From: an uncultured Mycoplasmatota bacterium
Lineage (GTDB): Bacteria > Bacillota_I > Bacilli_A > RF39 > UBA660
Length of the DNA: 32,276 bases
Direction: 5' to 3'
NCBI GenBank assembly: GCA_900557185.1
Contig: USRP01000009.1
Span: 1 to 32,276, forward strand
How positions within the stretch are numbered: position 1 is the stretch's first letter; every line of letters begins with the position of its first letter. Below are positions 15,349 through 22,602 of the stretch, one piece after another. The position numbers were made by a program, and so were the translations under genes. The notes under the pieces are model-generated. The model was not told the origin of the DNA, did no database searches, and worked only from the letters and a program-made list of their open reading frames with translations.

Positions 15349-16415
15349 AATACATATTTATAAAGTATCTTGTCATGAATTAACATAAACCAAGACTCTT
15401 CTCCAATTGCTGGTTCGAAGTAAAGAATTGGAACATGTAATTCTTCTTCTAGATCAATCATCTCATTGAAGTTTTTAACTTGAACAATTTGATATTCACT
15501 GAAGTTAACAGGACTTGTTGTCTCAACAATGATATCTCCATATTCTTTTAAAATCTTATCTTTTTGACTTTGATATTCATCTTTCTTAACACCTCTAAAT
15601 AAGTTACGTAATACATAAATTAAAATAGAGACTGAAATTACAAACATGATAACACATACAACTAATTTTCCTGGATTTACTTTCTCAACATAAGTATCAA
15701 TACCTGAAATATTTTTATTTACATTCTTGTTACTATCACCTGAGATAGCAAATACATCTTCATTTAGTGGAATCTTCATAGTAACTGTTTGTGTATCATG
15801 AAGTGTATTCATGTTATCTTTTAATTCTCCATCAGTCGTTACTTGTAATTCTAATTTTAAATAAGCATCAATCGTAACACCGATTTGTCTCATAAATTCT
15901 TTTACGTAATTATCATAGTAGTGAAAATCAACTGTAAATTTCTCTTGGATATTGAATGAATTACTATCGTTTACTGTCTTTTCAACAGGATTTGTCACAG
16001 GAAACTCTTTTACCCATACTTCTGCTTTTTCACCATCTGGAGTATTATGATATTCTCCGACAATAGATGAAACAATCTTATATTGGTATTTTAAGTTTAA
16101 TGGTTTACTTGCTGAATAAGAATAATTCATCACAACATCAAAATTATTAATTAACTTTGATATATATAATTGATTCATACCTTGTGGGTTCTCATCAATA
16201 AATTCATTTGGAGTTAAATTTGCTGCATAAGAATACCCTTTCTTAATATTGTATGAATAAAGTACATTATCTGTATTTCTTTTACTCTTCCATGAAAGAG
16301 AATCAATTCCCATTTTCAAAGATATAAATAAAAGTATTAGTGCAAGAAGTATCAATAAAATACGCATAAGTCTAGTATTTAATACTTCTGCAATACGTCC
16401 CTTTTTATCTTTCAT
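15330..16415 (-). CDS. DUF5305-like membrane protein of the TasA/SipW locus
   Basis: This 361-residue protein has a transmembrane segment at about residues 16-34, an extracytoplasmic region of roughly 200 residues (beta-rich, with SYSASKPLNLKYQYKIVSS) and a second membrane helix near 248-270, then a cytoplasmic tail of about 90 residues. The layout and sequence resemble DUF5305, a family often found beside SipW-type signal peptidases and TasA-like proteins; its activity is unknown. It starts 9 nt after sipW with GGTGAG upstream, so the two are co-transcribed. I infer a role in export or assembly of the TasA-like proteins. The family name is from memory. Confidence 0.78.
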   Translation of the reverse strand: MKDKKGRIAEVLNTRLMRILLILLALILLFISLKMGIDSLSWKSKRNTDNVLYSYNIKKGYSYAANLTPNEFIDENPQGMNQLYISKLINNFDVVMNYSYSASKPLNLKYQYKIVSSIVGEYHNTPDGEKAEVWVKEFPVTNPVEKTVNDSNSFNIQEKFTVDFHYYDNYVKEFMRQIGVTIDAYLKLELQVTTDGELKDNMNTLHDTQTVTMKIPLNEDVFAISGDSNKNVNKNISGIDTYVEKVNPGKLVVCVIMFVISVSILIYVLRNLFRGVKKDEYQSQKDKILKEYGDIIVETTSPVNFSEYQIVQVKNFNEMIDLEEELHVPILYFEPAIGEESWFMLIHDKILYKYVLKQGNE

Positions 16416-16423
16416 TTTCTCAC

Positions 16424-17590
16424 CTATTCCTTTAAGAAATCATAAATTAAAACAGATGGCCAACCGGCATAAGGAACAACAAATGTTACTTTTCCTTTTA
16501 CCTGTTTTAAAGTAACTAATTTATCATCTGGAGCATTATTATTATCTCCTTTAGTCTGATATGTAATGTTTCCATTTTCATCTTTTATTTTTTTATGAAT
16601 ACGATGGACAATCGTTCTACCATCTAATGAATATTGGATAATATCATTTTTCTTTAAAGATTTTTTCTCTTTGTTAGACAATTTTTTTACAACGACTGCA
16701 TCTCCACGAGCAAATTTTGGAACCATACTGTCTGACACAATAGCAATCGGACGATAAGTAAAGAAACCAGCAACGAAACATACAAAGATAAGTAATACTA
16801 CTAAAAGCGGTATTGTTACTTTTGGATTTGACGTTCGCTGTGCTCTTCTAGATGTCCTTACAGTTACACGCTTTGATAAATCATTCATGTAATTAACACT
16901 GATAAACATAATTACATAAGTAGATAATTCTAAAAGCCCTGTAACAAACCAATCTAGATCAGGAAAGATTGGTAATAATATATTCATAGCCATAACAGCT
17001 GTTCTAAAAATGATACTCGGCCAGTAATCACATACTAACGCGAAATACGTAAATAAAGCATTTTTTGTCAATGTCGGTAACAATGTCGATGAAATATATT
17101 TAAATGCTGATTCTCTTGTTGCAAAAGATGCACCCATTGAACCATAATTTAATTCAATCAAACTAAACAATAAGAAAATGATTACTAACAGTGTTTCATT
17201 TCTTTTCGTAAAGCGTACCAATACAGCACGGATATATTCCTGAAAAAAGATAACAGGAATAAATACCCAAATATTTGTCAATATTGCTGAAAAGGTATGT
17301 GCATATGGACTTCTCTTATAACCGAAAAGTAATCCTAAAACAAAGTATACCATCAGATATATAATCGTAAAGATAATTACAATCTGTATCTTACCTGTTT
17401 TATCTCGATTTCGAAAGGATTCCTTATCAGATGCATAGTAGCAATAAAAAGCAAGTCCAAACCATAAAATCTGTTGAATTAATTTTGTATATATGCTTTC
17501 TTTAAATATGGGTGGGAATAAGATAAGTAAGAATAAATATACGATTAGAATTCCATAAACTACCCATATTTTATTATTTATTTTTTTCAT
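16424..17590 (-). CDS. sipW: SipW-type (ER-type) signal peptidase with polytopic N-terminal region
   Basis: The C-terminal third of this 388-residue protein is a signal peptidase I of the archaeal/ER/SipW class. The nucleophile S288 is in SDSMVP, H329 replaces the usual Lys in TIVHRI, and acidic residues include D349 (KGDNNN) and D355/D356. The first ~240 residues add about seven or eight membrane segments before the normal membrane anchor at 259-277. Bacillus SipW is only about 190 residues, so this extension is unusual. SipW enzymes process TasA-like preproteins, and four such proteins are encoded here. A terminator-like hairpin and a second hairpin at the ribosome site precede the gene. 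Confidence 0.9.
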   Translation of the reverse strand: MKKINNKIWVVYGILIVYLFLLILFPPIFKESIYTKLIQQILWFGLAFYCYYASDKESFRNRDKTGKIQIVIIFTIIYLMVYFVLGLLFGYKRSPYAHTFSAILTNIWVFIPVIFFQEYIRAVLVRFTKRNETLLVIIFLLFSLIELNYGSMGASFATRESAFKYISSTLLPTLTKNALFTYFALVCDYWPSIIFRTAVMAMNILLPIFPDLDWFVTGLLELSTYVIMFISVNYMNDLSKRVTVRTSRRAQRTSNPKVTIPLLVVLLIFVCFVAGFFTYRPIAIVSDSMVPKFARGDAVVVKKLSNKEKKSLKKNDIIQYSLDGRTIVHRIHKKIKDENGNITYQTKGDNNNAPDDKLVTLKQVKGKVTFVVPYAGWPSVLIYDFLKE

Positions 17591-17600
17591 ATATTACCTT

Positions 17601-17624
17601 CCTTATCTTCACCTCTTGATAAGG
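17601..17624 (-). promoter_or_regulatory. RNA hairpin touching the sipW ribosome binding site
   Basis: On the minus strand CCTTATC (17618-17624) and GATAAGG (17601-17607) form a perfect 7-bp stem whose 10-nt loop contains GAGGTGAA. The 3' arm supplies the first half of the AAGGAAGG ribosome site that precedes the sipW start by 6 nt. Folding would limit ribosome access. This is a structural inference. Confidence 0.5.
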
Positions 17625-17642
17625 AAAAAGGCAGGTTGCCTT
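17625..17642 (-). terminator. Terminator or attenuator between TasA-like genes and sipW
   Basis: AAGGCA and TGCCTT form a 6-bp stem (17637-17642 with 17628-17633) with a 3-nt loop, followed by TTTTT on the minus strand. No new promoter is evident before sipW, so sipW expression probably depends on read-through. That would keep peptidase levels below substrate levels. Confidence 0.6.
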
Positions 17643-17658
17643 CCCCTGTATTCTCCTT

Positions 17659-18171
17659 TTATGCTTGTGTATAAGTTAAATTAACTGTAAGTGGTTGTGT
17701 TTTTTGTGTTGGCATAGTTGTATCAGTAGCAACCCATCCTACTTCTACAGTAATTGTGTTGTCTGCTCCTGCATTTAATGTTGTTGTATTAACTGTAACA
17801 CCAGTTACTTTATAATAAATACCAGTTGCTGCTGTATCATTTGGAGTTACAGTAAGACCAGTTAATCTTGCATTTAATGATCCACCATTGTGAACAGTAA
17901 TCTCATAAACCATTTTATCTCCAGGTTTTACAAGATTCACATTGAATGTTGCAGAAGTTCCATTATGTGTTGGACTTCCTGCCGCATTTGTAGCATTACC
18001 AGTAGCTTCTCCTTTAGTAATATTAGTGATTGCTACATTCCAAGTACTTGAAATACTTGCAGTACCACTAATTGTTAATGTTTGAGCCAATGCCGCATAA
18101 CCTACTGCCATAATTGCAACAGCAGCAAGTAAAGCTCCAATGACAATATTTCTACCTTTATTTGAATCCAT
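17659..18171 (-). CDS. TasA/camelysin-like secreted protein, copy 3
   Basis: This 170-residue protein is a close paralogue of the two preceding genes. The signal region has KGRNIVIGALLAAVAIMAVG, followed by YAALAQTLTISGTA, where SipW-type cleavage would be expected near the ALA. The mature part has the shared blocks NVAITNITKG, LVKPGDKMVYEITVHN and a C-terminal LTVNLTYTQA. It is very poor in charged residues and Cys, as expected for a fibre subunit. It lies 20 nt from copy 2 and 69 nt from sipW. It is a predicted substrate of that peptidase. Confidence 0.87.
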   Translation of the reverse strand: MDSNKGRNIVIGALLAAVAIMAVGYAALAQTLTISGTASISSTWNVAITNITKGEATGNATNAAGSPTHNGTSATFNVNLVKPGDKMVYEITVHNGGSLNARLTGLTVTPNDTAATGIYYKVTGVTVNTTTLNAGADNTITVEVGWVATDTTMPTQKTQPLTVNLTYTQA

Positions 18172-18191
18172 ATTTTTTCTCCTTTATATTA

Positions 18192-18698
18192 TTAATATTG
18201 TGTATAAGTTAAATTAACTGTAAGTTCTTGTGTTTTTTGTGCTGGCATAGTTGTATCAGCAGCATTCCATCCTACTTCTACAGTAACAGTATTTGTTTGA
18301 CCAGCATCAAGTGTTGTTACATTTTGCTCAACACCAGTAACTTTATAATAGATTCCTTTTGCCCCTGGATCATTTGGAGTTACAGTAAGACCTGTCAATT
18401 TTGCATTTAAAGTTCCAGAGTTTGTAACTGTAACTTGGTAAACCATCTTATCTCCAGGTTTTACAAGATTCACATCAAATGTGGCTGAAGTACCCGTATA
18501 GCCTGCTGGTTTCTTATTTGTAGCACTACCTGTTGGAGTACCTTTAGTAATTGCAGTAATTGCTACATTCCAGTTACTAGAAATAGTAGCAGTACCATTA
18601 ATTTGTAATGTTTGAGCTAATGCTGCATAACCTACTGCCATAATTGCTACAGCAGCAAGTAAAGTACCTATAATGATATTTCTTCCTTTTGTTTCCAT
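18192..18698 (-). CDS. TasA/camelysin-like secreted protein, copy 2
   Basis: This 168-residue protein is most similar to copy 3, from which it differs mainly in the central loops. The signal region is KGRNIIIGTLLAAVAIMAVG with YAALAQTLQINGTA after it. The domain carries LVKPGDKMVYQVTVTNSGTL, GIYYKVTGV and the terminal LTVNLTYTQY. The gene is 20 nt from each neighbour and must be co-transcribed. The near-identical signal regions of copies 2 and 3 suggest recent duplication with the mature domains diverging faster. There is no anchor or sorting signal. Confidence 0.87.
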   Translation of the reverse strand: METKGRNIIIGTLLAAVAIMAVGYAALAQTLQINGTATISSNWNVAITAITKGTPTGSATNKKPAGYTGTSATFDVNLVKPGDKMVYQVTVTNSGTLNAKLTGLTVTPNDPGAKGIYYKVTGVEQNVTTLDAGQTNTVTVEVGWNAADTTMPAQKTQELTVNLTYTQY

Positions 18699-18718
18699 TA
18701 TTTAAATTCTCCTTCTTT

Positions 18719-19222
18719 CTAATATTGTGTATAAACTAAGTTTACTGTCAATGGAACAGTTTTTTCTGTTGGAGTTGACGTATCTCCAGCAACCCATCCT
18801 ACTTCTACAGTAACGGTATTTGTTTCACTAGCATCTAGTGTTGTAACATCTTGTGTTACACCAGTTACTTTATAATAAATACCTGATTCTGCTTCAACAG
18901 ATGGATTTACAGTTAAACCTGTTAATTTTGCATTTAATGTACCTGAGTTCGTTACTGTAATATCGTAAACCATTTTATCTCCAGGTTTTACAAGTTCTAC
19001 ATTAAACGTAGCTGAAGTACCTGTATAACCTGCTGGAGTTGTATTCGTAGCTGTTGTACCTTGATTATCTCCTTCAGTAATTCCAGTAATTGCTACATTC
19101 CAGTTACTAGAAATAGTAGCAGTACCATTGATTGTTAATGTTTGCGCAAGTAATGAATAACCCACTGCCATAACTGCAATGGCACATACTAATGCAATAA
19201 TAACATAATTCTTTTTTTCCAT
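18719..19222 (-). CDS. TasA/camelysin-like secreted protein, copy 1
   Basis: This 167-residue protein is the first gene of the array, preceded by its promoter and a strong GGAGGGAG ribosome site. The signal region is YVIIALVCAIAVMAVGYSLL with AQTLTINGTA after it. The mature domain contains SNWNVAITGITEGD, LVKPGDKMVYDITVTNSG and a C-terminal LTVNLVYTQY. TasA forms extracellular fibres in Bacillus biofilms and camelysin is a related surface protein; this protein shares the size of the smaller camelysin/TapA-independent group. Which role applies cannot be settled from sequence. Confidence 0.87.
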   Translation of the reverse strand: MEKKNYVIIALVCAIAVMAVGYSLLAQTLTINGTATISSNWNVAITGITEGDNQGTTATNTTPAGYTGTSATFNVELVKPGDKMVYDITVTNSGTLNAKLTGLTVNPSVEAESGIYYKVTGVTQDVTTLDASETNTVTVEVGWVAGDTSTPTEKTVPLTVNLVYTQY

Positions 19223-19255
19223 AACTTTCTACTCCCTCCTATTTTTACTATAACA

Positions 19256-19283
19256 ATTCTATCATATCCAAACAGATTGTCAA
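19256..19283 (-). promoter_or_regulatory. Promoter of the TasA-like cluster
   Basis: On the minus strand TTGACA (19278-19283), a 16-nt spacer and TAGAAT (19256-19261), with TGA directly before the -10 box, i.e. an extended -10. It drives copies 1-3 and, by read-through, sipW. Confidence 0.75.
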
Positions 19284-19757
19284 TCAACTATTTATCTTTT
19301 GACATTGATAATTTTGATTTGTCAACCAATTGACATAATCATCCATGGAAAGTTTATGATCATGAATCATTTGTTGATATTGTGCATCTTGTTCTAAACG
19401 CTTTAAATTCTTTTCTGTCAAAGTTAAATACTGCTCCGCAGTAATATTATTACCAAATTGATGGATTTCATAACTAATTTGTTCATAAGTATCATACATA
19501 CTTGTCTTCTCTGCTTCTAGTTGTCCTACTAAACTCGACGTATCTACATCATCCCATCTCGCACTATAAGAATTCGTAATATGGATTTTAGAAATGTTTT
19601 TTTGATCCTTACTGTAAATCTCGGTGATATAAGAAGCATCATAAAACTCTAAACTCCCCCATAAACTACACTCGTACATCACACGTTCTTCCTGCTTTTG
19701 ACAACCTGTCACTAATAACAAGAAACAACCTAATATAAATACTCCTATTTTTTTCAT
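19284..19757 (-). CDS. Small lipoprotein of unknown function
   Basis: This 157-residue lipoprotein has a signal peptide (KKIGVFILGCFLLLVTGC) with the lipobox LVTGC, so it should be lipidated at Cys19 and face outward. The rest is an acidic, mixed alpha/beta domain rich in Tyr and Gln; it is reminiscent of DUF1307-type lipoproteins, but I am not confident of that. It lies 61 nt upstream of the TasA-like cluster, which has its own promoter, so a functional link is only positional. A possible promoter is TTGCAT (19803-19808), 17 nt, TATACT (19780-19785). Confidence 0.82.
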   Translation of the reverse strand: MKKIGVFILGCFLLLVTGCQKQEERVMYECSLWGSLEFYDASYITEIYSKDQKNISKIHITNSYSARWDDVDTSSLVGQLEAEKTSMYDTYEQISYEIHQFGNNITAEQYLTLTEKNLKRLEQDAQYQQMIHDHKLSMDDYVNWLTNQNYQCQKINS

Positions 19758-19808
19758 GATATCATCTACCTTCTCTTTTAGTATAACGAAACAAAATCAA
19801 AAATGCAA

Positions 19809-20591
19809 TTACCAAAATAAAATTTGATATATCTTAGCACCAATACTCTGCAATAAGGGAGCGCGATAGATAGAAAACGGATACGGATCATAAATCGCTC
19901 GAGAAATTTGTCTTACAATTGATTTCATATTTCTTTTTTCTAAAAAACGTAATAATAACTTTTCTTTCTTATCAATTTGATCTCGTTGTTCTAAAAATGC
20001 CCGGTTCTTCATATATTCATCTTTACTTTCAAATAATAATTGATTAAAACCTGTATGATAGAGTCCAGGTTCTACAATTATCACATCCAATGGGAAATCT
20101 AACATTTTTGCTTCATTCTTTAAAATTCTAGCAATCATAATCAAACTCGCTTTACTGGAAGCATAACTGCCAATAAAAGAAAGAGGCATAATACCAGCTA
20201 AAGATGCCATAAAAATAATCCGTCCATGTCTCTGTTTTTGAAACTTTAAAAATAAATATTGTGTTAATTGTAAGGTTCCAAAAACATTGGTATCATAATT
20301 TTCTTTTATTTTAGGAATAGGTATTTCAAATAAACTACCACCATAACCAATAGCAGCATTGTGAATCACTACATCTATATCTACCCCATCCAATTGGTGA
20401 TAATCTTCTTCTTTTGTAATATCTAATTTCATTACAATCACACGAGGACAATGTTCATAAAGTTTCTTTACTCGTTTCAATTGTTCGTTGTTATGAACTG
20501 TTAAATACCACACAATGTGTTCATCTTCTTTTAAATACAATAGTACTTCTCTAGCAATCCCACTTGCTGCTCCCGTATATAATACATTCAT
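19809..20591 (-). CDS. Short-chain dehydrogenase/reductase
   Basis: This classical SDR of about 260 residues has the cofactor motif TGAASGIA at the N-terminus, NAA in VIHNAAIGYGG, the catalytic Ser in FMASLAGI and the YASSK active-site motif. The C-terminal region is basic and hydrophobic, as in SDRs acting on lipids. The substrate is not identifiable. ATG 20591 is chosen because GGTGAT is 4 nt upstream; the codon at 20603 lacks a site. It is followed at 52 nt by the lipoprotein gene. Confidence 0.9.
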   Translation of the reverse strand: MNVLYTGAASGIAREVLLYLKEDEHIVWYLTVHNNEQLKRVKKLYEHCPRVIVMKLDITKEEDYHQLDGVDIDVVIHNAAIGYGGSLFEIPIPKIKENYDTNVFGTLQLTQYLFLKFQKQRHGRIIFMASLAGIMPLSFIGSYASSKASLIMIARILKNEAKMLDFPLDVIIVEPGLYHTGFNQLLFESKDEYMKNRAFLEQRDQIDKKEKLLLRFLEKRNMKSIVRQISRAIYDPYPFSIYRAPLLQSIGAKIYQILFW

Positions 20592-20636
20592 ATATATCAC
20601 CAATTTTATTATCGCCTATTTCTTAAAAAACATTAC

Positions 20637-20655
20637 TTGACATGTATGATGTCAA
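20637..20655. promoter_or_regulatory. Inverted repeat between divergent genes
   Basis: TTGACAT (20637-20643) and ATGTCAA (20649-20655) form a perfect 7-bp inverted repeat with a 5-nt centre, immediately upstream of the -35 box of the plus-strand gene and between it and the divergent SDR gene. It is a candidate operator; no regulator can be named. Confidence 0.45.
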
Positions 20656-20660
20656 AAAAT

Positions 20661-20689
20661 TTGAACATGATAAAAATATGTGGTATAAT
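20661..20689 (+). promoter_or_regulatory. Promoter of the plus-strand gene at 20721
   Basis: TTGAAC (20661-20666), a 17-nt spacer and TATAAT (20684-20689) form a good SigA-type promoter 31 nt before the start codon. Confidence 0.8.
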
Positions 20690-20720
20690 ATGAGTCGTTT
20701 CACAAAAAAAGGAGAGAAAT

Positions 20721-21263
20721 ATGGAAACTGAGCAGACTTTAAAATCAAATGTATTAGAAAGTGATGTTAAGAATTATCTTTCTACTTTAAAGAAACAAAA
20801 AGAGGTTCATGTAGAAGAAGTAAATCAATTCTTCGATTTATACTTACATCTAGAACAACTTGGAAAAACAATTGTTTTAAATAAATTAACAAAAAGTTTT
20901 TTCAAAACAATGTCTAACATGAATGAGAAGTTATCTATTTATATTGAAAAAAATATGGCCAATATTTTATACAAAATGAAATTAGGCTTACAGTTATTAG
21001 ATATTGTAGTCGTACCTGATACGCACTTAATCGCACCTGTATATGAGAAAACAGAAGCTGAAACATGTGATGAGTACATTAAAGAAAAGAGAACTTGTCA
21101 ATTAAAACGTGGTGCTTATGTATTTGGAAATGACTTCAATCTACAAGAAAAGAAGTTCTTAAAAGAACATGCGATTTCAATTTTTGATGAACCAGAAAAA
21201 ATTGAAACACCAAAACAAAACTTATGGAAAACATTATGTTATAAAATACATACTTTCTTATAA
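20721..21263 (+). CDS. Protein of unknown function, mostly helical
   Basis: I do not recognise this 180-residue protein. It has a charged N-terminus, a helical region around residues 35-95 with KLTKSFFKTMSNMNEKLSIY, a short hydrophobic stretch LQLLDIVVVPD and a basic C-terminus. There is no signal peptide or clear membrane segment. A good promoter, the ribosome site AAAGGAG and a terminator at the end support it as a real single-gene unit. It is one of two plus-strand genes and shares with the other an identical start context (AAAGGAGAGAAATATG). Confidence 0.8.
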   Translation: METEQTLKSNVLESDVKNYLSTLKKQKEVHVEEVNQFFDLYLHLEQLGKTIVLNKLTKSFFKTMSNMNEKLSIYIEKNMANILYKMKLGLQLLDIVVVPDTHLIAPVYEKTEAETCDEYIKEKRTCQLKRGAYVFGNDFNLQEKKFLKEHAISIFDEPEKIETPKQNLWKTLCYKIHTFL

Positions 21264-21266
21264 TAC

Positions 21267-21299
21267 AAAAAAGAGATTCCATTACGGAGTCTCTTTTAT
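21267..21299. terminator. Bidirectional terminator
   Basis: AAAAGAGATTCC (21269-21280) and GGAGTCTCTTTT (21286-21297) pair over 12 bp with one G-T wobble and a 5-nt loop. It separates the convergent genes at 20721 and 21296. Confidence 0.85.
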
Positions 21300-22150
21300 T
21301 TTTCTTCTTCCTCAGGAGTTTCTTCAATTACTTTCTCTTTTACAACTCCATCTTGAATGCTGTATGTATGTCCTTCTAAATAAACATATCCACTATAGAC
21401 CATACCATCTTTAAAGAACAACATTCCCCCTTCTACGGTTTGTTTTGATTGTATCTTTAAAGCTCTACTTTCATCAATCACATCTTCATCCGTTGTACAG
21501 TATTCTCCAGAAGAAACAATTTCACATGTTTCCATCTCTTGTAAATCTGAATTTGCTTGGAAACTAACTTCCACATCTTTCAAATAATCTTCCACTTTCT
21601 TTAATCGTTTATTCTCTATATCTTTTTCTGCAGCTGTTTTCATAATTGGTACTACTACTAAATTATAAAGAGAAAACAAAACCGCTACGATTAATAATAA
21701 ATAAACAACAAGACGAACTAATGGATTTAATTTTTTATCATCAACAGAATTAGTTGGAGATGGTGTTGCAACAGGTTCTGGTTGTGGAGTAGATGGTGTT
21801 TCTGTAGATACTGACTCAGAAACATTTGACTGTACTACATTCTCTGATTGTAATACCGCTGGATTCGTAGGTGTTGCTTGTTCTACTGGTGGAACAGTCT
21901 CTTGTACTGGTACTGGATTAGGAGATGAATTCATAACAGTTGGTTGTTCCATTCCATTGACTTGTGGTGTTGCTACTGTCTGAGATACAGATTGTGCTAC
22001 AGGCTCCGTTGTCACTGGTGCCTCTGGTGTAGGAGTCGTCATCTGTCCATTTAAAGAATTTACTGATTCATCTATCATATTTGTATCTTTGGGTGGTTCT
22101 ACCCCTTGAAATACTGTTTCAAATAAATTTTGATTGTTTTCATCTTTCAT
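21296..22150 (-). CDS. Membrane protein with Pro/Thr-rich cytoplasmic tail and small extracellular domain
   Basis: I do not recognise this 284-residue protein. Residues 1-140 are low-complexity and rich in Pro, Thr, Val and Gln. A single membrane helix spans about 145-168 (VRLVVYLLLIVAVLFSLYNL). It is followed by a charged amphipathic helix (about 172-195) and a beta-rich domain of about 85 residues with a possible disulfide pair C209/C218. An acidic tail ends the protein. A helix followed by a beta domain with one Cys pair recalls pilin-like folds, but no prepilin cleavage site is present. It has its own promoter and is bounded by terminators. Confidence 0.8.
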   Translation of the reverse strand: MKDENNQNLFETVFQGVEPPKDTNMIDESVNSLNGQMTTPTPEAPVTTEPVAQSVSQTVATPQVNGMEQPTVMNSSPNPVPVQETVPPVEQATPTNPAVLQSENVVQSNVSESVSTETPSTPQPEPVATPSPTNSVDDKKLNPLVRLVVYLLLIVAVLFSLYNLVVVPIMKTAAEKDIENKRLKKVEDYLKDVEVSFQANSDLQEMETCEIVSSGEYCTTDEDVIDESRALKIQSKQTVEGGMLFFKDGMVYSGYVYLEGHTYSIQDGVVKEKVIEETPEEEEK

Positions 22151-22173
22151 TTTATCACCTATTATCTATAAAA

Positions 22174-22202
22174 ATGTTAGCACGAAAAAAAAGATTTGTC
22201 TA
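22174..22202 (-). promoter_or_regulatory. Promoter of the gene at 21296-22150
   Basis: On the minus strand TAGACA (22197-22202), a 17-nt spacer and TAACAT (22174-22179). The -35 box is formed from the 3' arm of the preceding terminator. Confidence 0.55.
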
Positions 22203-22224
22203 GAATATAACTAAGACAAATCTT
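22183..22224 (-). terminator. Intrinsic terminator of the perR-rbr-sor operon
   Basis: AAGATTTGTCT and AGACAAATCTT form a perfect 11-bp stem (22214-22224 with 22191-22201), then eight T on the minus strand. It overlaps the superoxide reductase stop codon. Confidence 0.9.
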
Positions 22225-22573
22225 CTAATTTCCATAAACCGTGTAAATTACAATAACTGTAAACAGCTACAATCTCTTCTTTGGCAAATGGAATAACTAC
22301 TTTTGGTTCTTCATGCCAAGCAAATGGAATTTCTAATCCACCCTTCTTTAATTCTACATAAATCCATTCGATATAATGTTCTTCTAAAGAAGGATGTAAT
22401 GTACTTCCTACTTGAATTTCTGTTCCATTTTCTAAAGCTGTTACCATTGGAATATGTTTTTCTACGGCAGCTTCTGTAGTATTAGGAACTAATTCTACTA
22501 ATTGTAGACATTCTTTTGCATTCAATGAATGTAAAATAACGTCATTTTCTTTATCATAATAAAACTTTACCAT
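22211..22573 (-). CDS. Superoxide reductase (neelaredoxin/desulfoferrodoxin family)
   Basis: This 120-residue protein contains the single SOR domain. The iron ligands are H40 (in EKH, with catalytic K39), H60, H66 (EEHYIEW), C108 and H111 (CNLHGLW), the complete Fe(His)4Cys set. The N-terminal four-Cys rubredoxin-like (desulforedoxin) centre of class I enzymes is missing, with only C22 in that region. The enzyme reduces superoxide to hydrogen peroxide without making oxygen, and the upstream rubrerythrin can remove the peroxide. AGGAG precedes the start, and it lies 29 nt after rbr. It is typical of anaerobes. Confidence 0.92.
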   Translation of the reverse strand: MVKFYYDKENDVILHSLNAKECLQLVELVPNTTEAAVEKHIPMVTALENGTEIQVGSTLHPSLEEHYIEWIYVELKKGGLEIPFAWHEEPKVVIPFAKEEIVAVYSYCNLHGLWKLEDLS

Positions 22574-22602
22574 GTTTTTCTCCTATTAAAAGTAATAATC
22601 TC

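Noticed and set aside
20637..20655. TTGACAT inverted repeat read as a -35 box for either neighbour.
   Set aside because: No acceptable -10 box lies 16-18 nt away on either strand, so I list it only as a candidate operator.
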